From: Diadema setosum
Lineage: Eukaryota; Echinodermata; Echinoidea; Diadematoida; Diadematidae
DNA: 64,000 nt
Direction of reading: 5' to 3'
Assembly: GCA_033980235.1 (NCBI GenBank)
Contig: CM067066.1
Coordinates: 35,069,180 to 35,133,179, forward strand
The notes under the pieces are model-generated. The model was not told the DNA's origin. It saw only the letters and a list, made by a program, of their open reading frames with translations, and did no database searches. How positions within the stretch are numbered: position 1 is the stretch's first letter; the number at the start of each line of letters is the position of its first letter. The position numbers and the translations under genes are program-made. This document shows, in pieces, positions 9,555 through 21,875 of this stretch.

Positions 9555-11479
9555 TCTCTCTCCCCCTCTCATTCTTACTTTAGGGACGAAGCGAGCGATA
9601 GAAGTGCTCGAGAGGAATGAACGCCATCTACACTATCATCGAATGAAACAAAAACAAAAAAAGAATCGATCATATCCGCGCACCAAATATTATTCTGTTA
9701 TATCTACACATAAAGCTGCTTTCAAATGAGTTATTTTCAATCTATTTTCAGTTTCATTAAAGAGAGTGGAGATGATCAAAGTAGTGACATTGAGTGCAGT
9801 ATAACTTGGCTTTTAAGTAGCCCTTGTTAATTTAGGGGAAGTATATATTATTTGGTTTTAAAAATCAATCAAGCAGAAAAGGTTTATCTGCAGATGTTCA
9901 TTCTTACATTCAGAGCACCGCGTTTTCATGTTTTGTTATCTCCCTTAGATATGGTATTGTCCGGAGAGAAACTTTAACAATAATTGCTTCCGTACTTTTG
10001 TATGCCTCTTTCAATTAGAAAAGAAAATAGAATCATACATGGTTTACCCTGAGGGAGCCTCAATAGATACCTCGAAAAAAAAAAAAGGATTTATGGATGT
10101 CAAAATCAAAATCACATCTGTATAAAGTACGCAAAAAAAAAAATAGTATGTCCTGCATGCGCATAGTTTTAGACTGTCACACTGGTGCATTATTTATTGT
10201 TGGAATTATTATTATCACCGATATCAGAGCGCTTTTACATTTTCCACTTTTTGTTCCAAGTTGGGTCGTTTGTATGCTCCCATTTCACCATCATTGTATT
10301 TGAAAAAAAAAAAGAGAATTCCTATCTTTTGATAATGTTCTCCCGGGATTTTCTCTGGATTTTCTTTTTCTTTCTTTTTTTTTTCTCTCTCTCTCTCTTT
10401 CTTTTGAGACCACTATCCAGCATGATCTCTTGTCTAAGTCAATAAAATCGCTCCGTTCAACATCATTAATGATCATCAAAAATGTCAAGTAAAAATTGTA
10501 TCCATAATCTAAAATCCCCTCTCTCTATGATGAAGCGTACATACGTGACTTTTTCTACCAGCCCGTATTGATAATATTCATGTGTTACTCGACTGATTTT
10601 TTTTTCTTTTGTATTAATGACTTGCCTGACATCGTTGCTGCATGGGATATGATTGGAATTCTTCCACAGTATACAGCAAACTTGCTGCCGAGGTACACTA
10701 TGATACCAGCAGAAACAAGCGTTGTCGGTCGCACATGATGTTCAAAAGAAACATACCTAAAATTGCTGGCGTGAAGACTTTTCACAATGTCGACTATCAT
10801 ACAATTTTGTCCCAGTAGAACATTTTGATTGGAGATGCAGACCTCGTACTTTGACGATATCGCGACTTAACGCATGACATTCGTCAATGGAAAGCAAATT
10901 TGAGTAATTCTGCATCATCAAAACGACGTGTTAGATTCAGGCTATCGCAAAGGCAAAGAAATTGCGACAGGAAAACAAAATCAACAGAAGGCGAAGTAAG
11001 AGAAAGGAAAAATAGAGAGACAGATAGACAGAAAAAGAGAATATATTCTGATATGTGTGTGTGTGTGTGTGTGTGTGTTGTTTATATGAAAAAGAAAGAA
11101 AAATAAAAGATTGACAAAAACAAAAAGCGTGTGTGTGTGTGTGTGTGTGTGTGTGGTGTTAAAGTGTCTCTGAAGTATAAAAAAAGAAGTATCAAAAAAT
11201 ATAAAAAAGGGATGAAGATGGAGATGGGTAAGAGAAAGGGAAAGAGAAATAGAAAGAAGAGAATGTGTCGTTTGTTTTTACCTTAAGTGTACGGACTTCG
11301 CCGACAAAGAAAATTTGCTTTTATTATTTATCTCACTCAACTGCATTTGTCTTTGTATTATGCTAAATCAACCAAACATGCAAGTCTGACGAATGGACTT
11401 TCGTCAATTTAAACCGAGCGTCATTTTAGGCGACTTATACATTCGTTGTGACATTGGAGAGTAAATACGTCTTGTGAAT
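8757..11479. other. Intergenic with simple repeats, nothing coding recognised
   Basis: Contains a purine-rich patch at 8990-9110, the CA repeat at 9488-9551, several A- and T-runs, and two short TG repeats at 11054-11078 and 11129-11155 within an A/G-rich segment (10,960-11,270). No open frame shows homology that I recognise. Confidence 0.55.
9488..9551. repeat. (CA)n microsatellite
   Basis: About 32 uninterrupted CA units. Confidence 0.97.
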
Positions 11480-11907
11480 TTAAAGGGATAGTGTAGTTTT
11501 GGTTGAGACGTAATTTCAAGTTTCTAGCATTTTGGTGATAATGAGAAACCTCTCATGAAATATGAAAAAGCGTGTAATTCCAAAAAGGACTCAGCGTTTA
11601 TTTGATGGAAATTGGTTTTGAAATATCTGAGATATCCAAAACAGAGAAATCCTTATAAAAGGTGGGACCACATTCTATTAGGATCGCTTTGTTTTACTTT
11701 GTGTGTGTGTGTGGGTTGTTTTTTTTTTGTACGTTTGTTTTTTTTTTAATGTCTCACCCATTCTAAAACCGATTTTTATGTAATAACCTTTGAATTCCTC
11801 TCAGAATGGTATGCTCTGTGTAATTTCATGAGTGGTTTCTTAGTGTCTCGCAAAAAGTTAAAAGCCCAATCCTCATCTCCAGCAATACTATATCACCATC
11901 CTTTTAA
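11480..11907. mobile_element. TTAAAGGGAT foldback element, family A copy 2
   Basis: Starts TTAAAGGGATAGTGTAGTTT and ends ATACTATATCACCATCCTTTTAA. The interior matches copy 1 (TTTATTTGATGGAAATTGG; GTTAAAAGCCCAATC). A TG run and T-runs (11701-11748) are inserted in the middle and make this the longest copy. Confidence 0.82.
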
Positions 11908-12659
11908 TCGAAATATGACGAGGAAGAGAGCAAAGCAACATTTCAAATATTAACATCTCTTTTTCGCGCTTAGAGGCGACAGCTGTCATACGCATTTAAA
12001 TTTTCAAAATGAATTAGAATTGTTGCAACAAGAGAAGGAGACCTTAACCACTGTCATTGGCGTCGACAATGCTTCGCAGCTTTTTTCGCACGAGATTTCT
12101 TTCCCGAACGCCACCATTTGTCCCGATGACGTCACTAGTAGCCGAAGAGCGAAAACACTGTCAGGTTTGTCGTGAGACACTCTTCCTCTTCTCGAGGACG
12201 CTCTAGAAGAGAAATTAACATTTCAATCAGCGAAATGATCTATCAAAGTGATGAAAATTAATCCATCAGTAATAATTCTACCCTATTACTCGGCCTACAT
12301 GAAACTGTGCACTTTCGTCGCCGGCGAAGAATCTAAGGTTTGCCAACCAACAGACTTTAACTCTAATGGAGAATATGATTGATGTTTGCAAAATTTGTTT
12401 TTGGATAGCGCCAAATTCAGTAAGCATTTTAACTCATTAATTTTGATGTGTGAAAAATGTACCGGAAAGCAGATAAGTGCTTGGCAGATTGATAAGAATT
12501 GGACTCCATATACGAAATTGATAGATACCCACTCATCCTCGCTTACAGCTACATGAAGACAGCAAAATGATGTTCATCTGTTTTGTGTGACGATCTCTTT
12601 AAAAGCTCAGTATTAGGTTGTTACACTATTATCTGCTCTGTTTAGTGACTGAGAAGTCA
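11908..12659. other. Intergenic, nothing recognised
   Basis: Unique AT-rich sequence with a more balanced segment around 12,040-12,200. No convincing exon, RNA or repeat was seen. Confidence 0.5.
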
Positions 12660-13175
12660 CTTAGAAGAGGGGGAAGGACTGAGGAGGAGGAGGAGGAGGG
12701 AGAAAAGAAGAAGAAAGAAGAAAACTGAAGAGGAAGATGAGAAGAGGAAGGCGAAGAAGAAAGGAAGAGGAGAAGAAAGAAGAAAAGGAGAAGAAGAAGA
12801 AAAGGAGGAACTGGAAGATGATAAAGAAGAATTCTATTACACCATTATCTGCTCAGCGTACCAGACTAGACCTCAAAGAAGAAGGGGGAAGGGAAAGGAA
12901 AAAGAGGAAAAAGGAGGAGGGTGAGAAGAAGAGGAAGGTGAGGAAGAGGGTGCAGAAAGGGAAGAGAAGGAAGTAGGAAAGGACGGAAAAGAAGAAGGGG
13001 AAGAAGAAGAAGAAGAGGGTGGGGAAGAGGACGAAGAAGAAGGAGGAGGAGGAGAAACAGGAAAATGAGAAAGTGGAAGCAGGAGAGGAGGAAGCGGGAA
13101 AGAAAGAAGTAGAAGAAAAAGGAGAAAAAAATAAAAGAAAGACAGCAGAAGAAGGTGAGGAGGAAAGGGAGAAGA
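12660..13175. repeat. Polypurine/polypyrimidine tract, about 500 bp
   Basis: The plus strand is very largely A and G (GAAGAAGG, GAGGAGG words), broken mainly by a short ordinary segment at about 12,830-12,875. The Arg/Lys/Glu-rich frames on the plus strand and Leu/Pro/Ser-rich frames on the minus strand are artefacts. A nearly identical short word containing ATTATCTGCTC occurs at about 12,627 and 12,843, which suggests the tract grew by segmental duplication. Such tracts can adopt triplex (H-DNA) structures. Confidence 0.9.
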
Positions 13176-15057
13176 AACAATTATATGGGCATCCAATTCT
13201 ATCCCAGTTTCACCATTCCTGCAAAAATAACGTTTTGATCCACATCAAATTGCAAGTTATACGGAGGAACGTTTTAATTTCGGCAAAATAAAATTAATAA
13301 TATAGTCGTGGAATTTGTCACGTGTTTGACTGACACACAATTGGATAGTTATTTAATTAAAAAAAAACAATAAACAGCAGCTATAATTTTGTCAGCTATG
13401 GTTGCAGACGTGCAGAATAAAGCTACAAATTTAGGAAATAAACATGGGATGATGTTGACAACGAGTAATATCACAGTCAGTCGATAGTAATACTGCAAGA
13501 CTTGTGACAAGACAATTCTTTTCCTGCGACAGGTAGCTGTATTTGAGTAGACAGAGTCAATTGCAATAGCCTTCCTAAAGAGAAAAATTTATTCATACGC
13601 TGCTCTGCAGCGAATAAATTTGATTAAATTTCATGCCATAGTAAATCCTGACAATATTGGATCTACAAAATCGTCTCGCACGCGACATTTTTCTCCGAAT
13701 AACCATCGCTATCTGGACACCACACTTGGTAAATCCGGTAAACAGTTCGAAACCTTCCCGTGTGGAATCCAAAGTCCATGTTTCTGTTGCAACCATAACA
13801 AAGCAAAATTGAAACATAGTCACGCGTGGCATTTGAGAATAAAATTTATTAACATACCACACGTCACCTCAGGAACTGCAAATGAATATTAAGTGTAGTC
13901 ATGGTAGTGTGTCAGATTCGCCATGCGAATAGATGGACTTCACAAGGTTTTAAGATAGCTTGTACTGTGCACTGTGTATATATAAAGGTGATTTTTTTTT
14001 TGTATACACATATTTGTTTCGATTCACATTTTGTATTTGTATTTGTGTGTGTGTTTGTGTGTCTTCAGTGCGTACCAACGGTCTTTTCCAATCTACTATA
14101 CTAGGGTTTTTATTCTCTCTCTTTTTTTTCTCTTTTTTTTTTTCCTTTGGGTGAACCAGTACCTCCCTGGGTGAACAGCGGCGCACTTGGGCTTTAAAGA
14201 TATCTTCATGTCGCAGTATGGTGACCGTTGTTTTTTTTTTTCTCTCTCTCTCTCTCTCCCTCTGTTCTACCTCTGTTTGGTTTAATGGTCGTGGTTTGGT
14301 CATCTTTTCATTTTAACCTTGTACTTTTGAAATTTGTGTATGAAAATATTTCGAGGTCAATAATTGTGTGTTGGCATGTTAAACTGGTGAGACATAACCC
14401 AAAGTGAGAAAAAAAATCCTTCGTCTACACGGTCGGATACTCCAACAACGCACGCACGCACACACACACAAACACACACACACACACACACACACAAGCA
14501 CGCACGCGCGCACACACACAGGCACACAGGCACACACACACACACACGCACACACACAAATGTCATCACATTCTCTTGACGTTATAAAGGTACATTACCC
14601 AAATAGCGATCTATTGAAATATTGAAATACATTCAATCATTCAGAGACTGTCACTTTTTTTTTCTGATTGTCAACATGATTTTCATCAAACTCTAATTCT
14701 TTTTTGTTCATTGCTTGACATCGTACATGCACACTGTGAATGTTTGATGAAAGCAGGAATGGTGTGTTTTTTCCCCATTTCGTCACCAAGGAAGCACGTA
14801 GTATGTGTGTGTTTGTGTGCGTTCATCTCTCTTTTAGCATGTATCCATCAAGTGCGAGATTCCATCCTAAAAGCAATTATACTTTAGGACTGATTACACA
14901 GTGTAAACGAGGATATGGCTTACATGCTACCTCCCTGACGTGAGCATTCCGCTCATCTCCTGATACAAACAAGCAAGCAAACAAGAAACATCATTTACTC
15001 AACCACGCAACACTGCAAAAGATGATTTATTGGGTTATTCAAAATACCGTTTCTGTA
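13176..15057. other. Intergenic, nothing coding recognised
   Basis: AT-rich DNA with T-runs at about 13,989 and 14,120-14,145, a short CT run at 14,240-14,260, and the CA/GC repeat at 14,448-14,558. The open frames of 60-120 codons here are low-complexity or lack homology. Confidence 0.55.
14448..14558. repeat. (CA)n/(CG) compound microsatellite
   Basis: CA repeats interrupted by GCACGCACGCGCG and AGGCACA variants. Confidence 0.93.
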
Positions 15058-15525
15058 AGGCTGCGTTCACATAGAAGACGCCTAATAGTATTCGGTATTC
15101 CGTATTCCGTATTCGCTATTCGGTATTCGCTATTCGGGCCCCGAATACACCATCACCCTCACCGTCAACTCACCATCCCATGCAGTGAGGATTTCTTCCT
15201 CCTACATCCTAGCAAATCTTATTAACAATTTCTAAACTGCATCAGAATGTCAGTCTACATGCTTATTTTTGCTAAAGGGCAAATCCAGACCAAAATTGTC
15301 ACTATTTAATAAACGAGAGACGGTATACGCTGCAAGAAAATCGAACAAGTTCGATTCCCACTTTGCTATACTTTTCGCAGCTATTCGGTACTTTCGAATA
15401 GTGCCCTCCTATGTGAACCGGTGTTAGGAAATCCTAGCGTTCGATTCCAGCTATTCGCGTGCCCTCGAAAAACGAGCCCGAATACCCGAATACTTATACC
15501 GTATACTTCTATGTGAACGCAGCCT
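15058..15525. mobile_element. 468-bp element with perfect 20-bp TIRs and internal TATTCGG repeats
   Basis: The left end reads AGGCTGCGTTCACATAGAAG and the right end is its exact reverse complement. Inside, the words TATTCGG, TATTCCG and GAATACC recur in both orientations, so most of the element can fold on itself. There is no ORF. It is a non-autonomous DNA transposon or foldback; the target-site duplication is unclear (possibly TA). Confidence 0.8.
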
Positions 15526-15544
15526 AATGTGATACAATTTATGA

Positions 15545-16085
15545 ATGTTTCTTTTCCTACAGCCTAGAAACGAAGCATTTCATTCACCTGCTCTTGACAT
15601 TCCATAGGCAGGAATTCGTTTAGTTGTTGCTAGGTAGGGAAAGCCTCCAGCAAGCTTTTGTATGTGATTGGACAACTGTCGTGAACAAAGCATGCATAAA
15701 ATCTGCACATACGCGCTGTATACACTACAGAACAAGTCTACTAGTCATGTGCGTTGAATGTCAGTGCATAGATAAAATATTGTTACTGAAATCCATTATA
15801 GAGAGGGCATTTATGGCTAAAATAGACATTACATTAAACAAGAGCACCCTAAACGTACAGGTCTATCGAAGGAGTGGAATCTCTTCCGAATGGACCATTT
15901 CTGTATGTATCAAAAGTCATATATTTCTTTTACCTGAAGCCAAGTAATGAACCATTTTATTCACCTTCCTCCCTCCAATTAAGTTCCTAAGGGAGGAATT
16001 CACTTAGGTGTTGAGAGGTAGGACAAGCCTCCGGCAAGCTTTGTGGTTGTCAAGGGCAACTTTTGTGAACAAGTGAAGACATGCA
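15545..16085. repeat. Diverged direct repeat pair, about 395 bp apart
   Basis: Segments at about 15,555-15,710 and 15,950-16,095 share order and words: ATTTTATTCACCTTCC-like, GGAATTC, AGGTAGG, AAGCCTCC followed by GGCAAGCTTT, then GTGAACAA and CATGCAT. A 200-bp spacer separates them. It looks like a degraded repeat family. No coding content. Confidence 0.5.
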
Positions 16086-16344
16086 TGAAATTTGAATACA
16101 TTATCGAAACGGTAACGTGCAAATTTATGCGAATAGGTTCTATACCGGACAATATTTCATGCTTCGCAGTTCACTGGTCTTGCCCCAAGCCTGGGAGCTC
16201 TTCCAAAGTTTGGATATGGCGACAAGAGAAATAGTTCTTAATCTATGAAAAAAAAATGAATAAATCTTTGTCACTCTAAGGATTTGTTTTGTTATATTAC
16301 CACCAAGTTTCATACAGGATTTCAATATTCCCTTTGAAATATAT

Positions 16345-16605
16345 ACCGGAATCAAAATTTTTAGCGGCCATCTTGAATATCTCAGAATCCTCAAGAGTGC
16401 AAAAGTTGCATCATCCAGATTCGGATTCAGCACCCTTGAAATATGGTAAAACTTCATTTTTGTGTCCAATCTTTCACCGTTTTTAACGAAAAACGGGAAT
16501 TTTAGATTTTGACGGCCATCTTACATATCTCAAAGCCCTCAAGGAAGCAAGAGCTGCATCATCGAGATTCAAAATCAGGACCCTCGAAATAGGGGAAACC
16601 ATTAA
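16345..16605. repeat. Two diverged tandem units, about 140 bp each
   Basis: Unit 1 (from about 16,345) and unit 2 (from about 16,490) share GCGGCCATCTT/ACGGCCATCTT, ATATCTCA followed by TCAAG, GCATCAT and CCCT(T/C)GAAAT in the same order. Repeats of this kind often lie inside unclassified interspersed elements. Confidence 0.55.
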
Positions 16606-16974
16606 AAGGCGGACGGTAAAACTATAAGGTTAGGCCCAAAATGTGACATTGGCACCCAGACTATAACTATCATGCAGTCGTTTCGTCCTTCCCGTAAATT
16701 TGTTACTTTAACATGCAATTTGCTTAATGTTCTTTATTTGGATTGTTTTTATCATTATGCTAGGCTTCCTGATGATCCGTACAAAGAAAGTAAAATAATA
16801 TTGTGATAAAATCCTGCAAGAAAAAAAGAAATCGGATTGGATGGAGCATGTGTAATGACTTAATGAGTAGGCTTTACAAATTACTGCAAATATTAAGCAA
16901 ACATTGGCTCTCGCTCCTGGTCCTTGAAAGCCTTTTTAAATTTCGCATGTGATTTCACCAGACATGCATGTTGA

Positions 16975-17007
16975 TTTGTGTGTGTGTGTGTGTATGTGTG
17001 TGTGTGT

Positions 17008-17066
<59 letters not shown>

Positions 17067-17070
17067 TGTG
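16975..17070. repeat. (TG)n microsatellite
   Basis: About 96 bp of TG units with occasional TATG interruptions. Confidence 0.97.
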
Positions 17071-17084
17071 CACTTACCCATGGT

Positions 17085-17440
17085 GTAAAACGAGGACACA
17101 CATACGAACTTTACATTTAAACCGTGGACACACAGAGAACCGAGGACGTCCTCGGTACACGCAGACCATTCCAAACAATAGCCAAACGGTCTGCTTTTGC
17201 ATGCTTTTGCATGTAGGGGTATATGTTTGTAGGTCCTCGATTAGCATTATTGTAATAAGTCCTCGGTTGGATGGTAATTTACGAATGAATCATCGGTTGA
17301 CAAGAGTCCTATATACTGGCACACAGGTCCTCGGTTATGTGGTAAATTCTTATGGGTAAAACAGCTCCCCGGTTTCCACCATAGACGCGTATATTCTGTG
17401 TTTGCATACGTGCGTTTTAGGTGATCAGAGAATCCTCTCG
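17085..17440. repeat. CCTCGGT-rich repeat region with an 18-bp palindrome
   Basis: The word CCTCGGT or its complement recurs around 17,141, 17,151, 17,262 and 17,330, with near-copies at 17,085 and 17,235. Bases 17,139-17,156 form the perfect palindrome ACCGAGGACGTCCTCGGT. Identity unknown; probably part of an interspersed element. Confidence 0.45.
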
Positions 17441-18063
17441 GATCACCTATTGTATCTGTACGGATTCTTTCTTTCTTTCTTTCTTTCTTTCTGGACAAAA
17501 GTTGTGCAGAGGTTAGCTCAGAAAGTGCATTGCCTATCAATGTCAAACTTATACCATATGTATCGTGTCCCAAAGACGACAGATCTAGTTGAGTTTGATT
17601 TTTTTACGCGAATCGTTCCGCTGTATAAAGACATAAGGCTTGCAAGCAGGCAATCTAGAACATGCCTAAAAGGATTGCTAATTCAGCGATTCCATCCGTA
17701 AAGTTGACCTTGTGACTAGGCGTTTAGTCAAAATATGTCAGGTATCTGTGCCAAGTGGGCGACAGTCAGAAGCATTTGCATGAAAATCTTATCTTACCCA
17801 CTAAATCACTTTGGCAATGTGCTTTACTTAGAATGCTTTTTGCAGAATTAGTCCAACCTTATTTGTACTGATGTGATGGAAACCTATCTGTCAATGACAT
17901 GACATTTAGATTTATATTGGAATTAACAAACCAACGAACTAGCAACCAATCAAACACCCGATCATTATAAAACAACAAAATCATTCCTATGAGTACTAAG
18001 TATTCTCTTGCTGTCGTGATGCTGCCAAAGACAGTGTGTGCATGCACAATAATCCTATACACA

Positions 18064-18123
<60 letters not shown>

Positions 18124-19359
18124 AACATGCCTTTCGAAGAATATAAACAAAAATCCGGACATGATGATAAACACTAACAAGCCATTTGAATTGTTTTCCA
18201 AATTAATAAGCTAAAACTTCGACCGGCTTTTTGTGCATCAAATATTCAGACTCTACCCCACCACAAAAGATCCATGCATCCTATGATGCGAGCTTGATAT
18301 CTTCTTCGCACATGTTACCTTTGACATGTTGATGTTTTGTTGTTATTTACTGTTCTGTTCGACTGATTTGAGAGCTTAAAATAACACGGAACAAAAGACG
18401 GCTCCTTTTTTGTTTTGTTAATTTGTTTGTTTTTCTTTTGCAAAATAAAAATCACCGTGTCCTTCACAATGTCGATGTAATGAAAGTTTAACTTGTATAC
18501 TTGGGTAATATGAAACAGCAAAGCATTTAGGTGTTTTTAATAGCATTCACACAAGCTCACCTGAATGTACTCTCATACAAAGAACATTCAACCTTAGAGC
18601 AAGGAACCCTGTCTATTCATATATTGTTTATCTGGTGAAAGAAAAAAAAAATGAAAAGTTCTATTCAAAGAGAGAGAGAGTTGGTTTATTATTACCTATA
18701 ACTCGCACTTTACTTATACCTCTCAGGTTTCAATGATAAATATGTTTTTCAGTTGACCTTCAGACATTCGTGTGGCAAAAGCATGTTGAATTATGTCAAC
18801 TGGTGCCGCTGAATAATTCAAATACTGATTTTGGGGACCATTCTCATGAAAAAGGAGGCACGGCCCCAAAACACGCTTTATTGCACCAGGAAAAATTATT
18901 ACATTACATGGTTCTATACTGACGATGACAGCATTTGAAGCTCACACTTATGGATATTATGTTTATATGTTTTTTATTTTGTTTTTAGATGTGCAAAATC
19001 TACATCTTCACAAATGACCATCTTCATGGACCAAAAGTAAAGTTCAAATCACGCTCTCTTGCACAGGAAATACAAAATGGTTATAGACCAATGCCATTTT
19101 AGACAGTAATTTCCTTGTTTCCTATACAATACATGCCAGGAGACATTAATTATCTAAGTGGGCCTACGTGTACACTTGATAGCAACAGTTTAGATAGGTG
19201 GCCGTGACGCGAATTGTCCATCATGCATGAAGTTTAAAGTCACTAGACGAGGTTGATGTGGCCGATACAGTCATCAGCTGGTCATTCGGCATTGCATCTG
19301 CACGTCTAAATGATTGGGGCGGTCCTTTGTGCGCCCCCCCCCCCCCTCGAAGTTGATAA
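17441..19359. other. Intergenic, nothing coding recognised
   Basis: Contains a (TTTC)n patch at 17,466-17,491, the CA repeat at 18,059-18,116, a short GA run at 18,669-18,681 and a C-run at about 19,337-19,348. No gene was recognised. Confidence 0.5.
18059..18116. repeat. (CA)n microsatellite
   Basis: Nearly pure CA repeat of about 58 bp. Confidence 0.96.
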
Positions 19360-19695
19360 AGGGAGCCACTATAGAGTCTGTTCATCGTCCGTCATGATTG
19401 TACGTTGTTTCTTCCGTCGTCCGTCACCTGCACGACTCTCTGTTGACAAATGATTTTCCAATTTTTACTTCAATTGAGACCACACTTAAAGTGAGAGATG
19501 TACTTCGAAAATCTTAATATTGTTGTGCTGTCCAAGGTCACATGCTAAGCTTGAAGGAGAATTGGGGTCATAACTAAGTTAACGTTAACCGGCAAGACTC
19601 TCTCGTGACAACAAATATTAACAATTTTCAAGCCATTATTCTAGTTTTGACCAAAATTCGGTAGGACATGTCCAAGGGAGATTTTTGTCAATGTA
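19360..19695. repeat. Diverged tandem repeat resembling the 54.8-kb element
   Basis: Contains CGTCCGTCA words and two related units about 155 bp apart (GCACGACTCTCTGTTGACAA and GGCAAGACTCTCTCGTGACAA, each followed by an AATTTT-rich segment). The architecture, a CCGTC patch followed by units of about 150 bp, matches the element at 54,819-55,684, but sequence identity is low. Confidence 0.4.
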
Positions 19696-19723
19696 TACAG
19701 GTGTAAAAGGTGATGGGCATGAC

Positions 19724-20020
19724 GTTTGTTATTCCGAAGGTTCGTTATTCCGAAACCCACAAATCCCCAATATATCCAGACGTTCGTTAATCGAAAAAAA
19801 GAAAAAGAAAAAAGATTCGTTGATCCGAACAGTCGTGGAGTTATTCCGAAAGTTCGTTAATTCGAAAATGAAATAAAGATCGAAGGTTCGAAGGTTCGTT
19901 GATCCAGAAAAAAAAAATAACGTTCGTTAATCCGAAAATGAAAAAAAAAGTGCATGCTAACGTACTTTCGGAATTACGAAATCTATTTCATTTTCGGATT
20001 AACGAACCTTCGCAATAACC
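19724..20020. mobile_element. Foldback built of TTCGTTAATCCGAAA repeats
   Basis: At least eight variants of TTCGTTAATCCGAAA occur in 300 bp: about 19,726, 19,741, 19,782, 19,815, 19,840, 19,852, 19,887 and 19,923. An inverted copy lies at about 19,991-20,008. A-rich linkers separate them. The left and right ends are inverted relative to each other. No ORF. It is a non-autonomous foldback or satellite-like element. Confidence 0.75.
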
Positions 20021-21875
20021 AATCTTTGGAATTTCAAACTGAAACCGTATAAGGTCACCTGCGAAAGATTAACATAAAAGTCTGACATGTCTCACTTCAC
20101 TTATTTGCAATATCATTATTGCTAAAACTCTTAAATGCAGTAACCAATTAGTTCCAGTCTATCAATAACATCTCTTGTTTTGTGCCATTTATTATCTGTC
20201 ACTTTCCAGTTTAAGCATCTAGGAGAAAAATAGGCAGTAATTACGGATTAGAGTGGTTTGCGGAAAATTTTATTGTTGAAACCCTGACATTCTTCTGTCC
20301 AATGTCTTCTATTTTAACCCCCCCCCCAAAAAAAAATGAATTAAAAGACTAATCATAAAGCCATCGTCACACACATTGATGGATATAAAAACGAAAGTAT
20401 GCTTTGAAGTGTATAATAATTCTGCCTTTTCTCCTTGCAGCTTATAGCTGCGGCCCTTCATCACATTTTTTCCACCATGAAGCAGGCTTCTTTTCCAATA
20501 ACACAATGATTTCGAATGAATAGTTTAACATTATGATATGCGAGTGCTCAATTTCTCTTCCGCTTTCAAATGCACGTATATATTCCAATACTTTGAATAG
20601 TTACTATACATCGAGACTATATAAAACGAATACGTTTCTGTCAAAAAGTTCAATTTGATAAAAAATGAATTTAACCCCTTTTCTTCATATAGAATTATAT
20701 AAGTAATTGTTAGGGAGAGACACTCGAAAACATTATTATATGGGTTATCTATTCCATAACCACATATACAGTGAATTGAAAACTTTTTTGGTATAATTGT
20801 TATTATTAGTGCTATCACCGTCATCAAGTTACGTTTGCCAAATAAATATAAGGAAACGAATCGAAAGCAAAACGCAAGCGTGGAGAATTAAGATCATTGA
20901 CTGGAATGAAGAAGTAATAATTCAGATGTAGTACAAGTTTAACGTTCGTGCTTGACACATATAACACAAATAATTCTCAAAATGAAGTAATCATTCCCCC
21001 TCCATCATGCAATACGATGATAAATCACAAGCTATCTAGTTTGAAAAGGACAAGCATACGTGTTTCTAGTGGCAGATTCTACTGATCTGACCTTCATAAC
21101 AGCGAACCTTAGTTCATTTTCGGATTCACGATCTTTAAGAATAACGACCTGTGATAATATTTCTGTCGACTCTTCTGTCGAAGCATCAAGCGGAAATAAT
21201 CCCGCCACGGAGAGGAAGTAAATCATTATTTTCGCAATACGTTGTTATCATAAAATGATACTAACACATCAAAGAAACTCGAAACATTGAAAGTATAGCT
21301 TTATATTAAAAAAAAAAAAACTACATTATGATGTTAAGTGGGAAAGTCAAAGCACGTTCTTTACAAAAAAAAAAAAAATTGAACAAAATAAAAAAGGGGA
21401 GGGGGTCAATCTGAAACCACTATGCTCTCTCCGGAGCCGGTGATAAGCACTGACCCGCAAGACTGGCTTTTTTGCTGCCATCTCATTTTCTATGATAAAT
21501 TTTCAAGTAATTCATTCATTTGACTACACAATAAGCGAGTTTTAATGAAAAGGTACAGTGTCTCTCATGTCACATCTATTTCCCTCTATTTTGATGGACT
21601 AGTTATCCCTTTAAAAGACGAGCAAAATAAAAATGACCACGACCCTCGCCACGGCCAAAGTCAGCGGTTAAATCTAAAATCTTAAATCTATCATCTGGTC
21701 TTTTTATATTTTATATCTCACTTTCCATGGTAAATGCACGTAACAATATAGAGTACAGCTCTATGTCCTTAAACAAGCACAGCCGAACATTATTATCTTT
21801 GTTGTCAACATTTTATATCATTTCAAGCTGCAAAACCTAGAGAGACGTGTCTTATGTCATGTATGGATAGTTATA
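20021..21875. other. Region 3' of the GPCR; nothing coding recognised
   Basis: AT-rich, with A-runs at 21,309 and 21,366. A 64-codon open frame on the minus strand (21,226-21,032) has ordinary amino-acid composition but no recognised homology. It lies downstream of the GPCR stop and most likely falls in a 3'UTR or intergenic DNA. Confidence 0.45.

Noticed and set aside
12737..13291. Lys/Glu-rich and Leu/Pro-rich open frames in the polypurine tract
   Set aside because: Stop-free only because of the biased composition; present on both strands.
15340..15460. TTCGATTCC-like boxes as tRNA gene B boxes
   Set aside because: They belong to the internal TATTCGG/TTCGAT repeats of the 15,058-15,525 element, and no cloverleaf could be drawn around them.
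21032..21226. 64-codon minus-strand frame downstream of the GPCR as a small gene
   Set aside because: Composition is ordinary but no family, promoter or conservation can be argued from the sequence.
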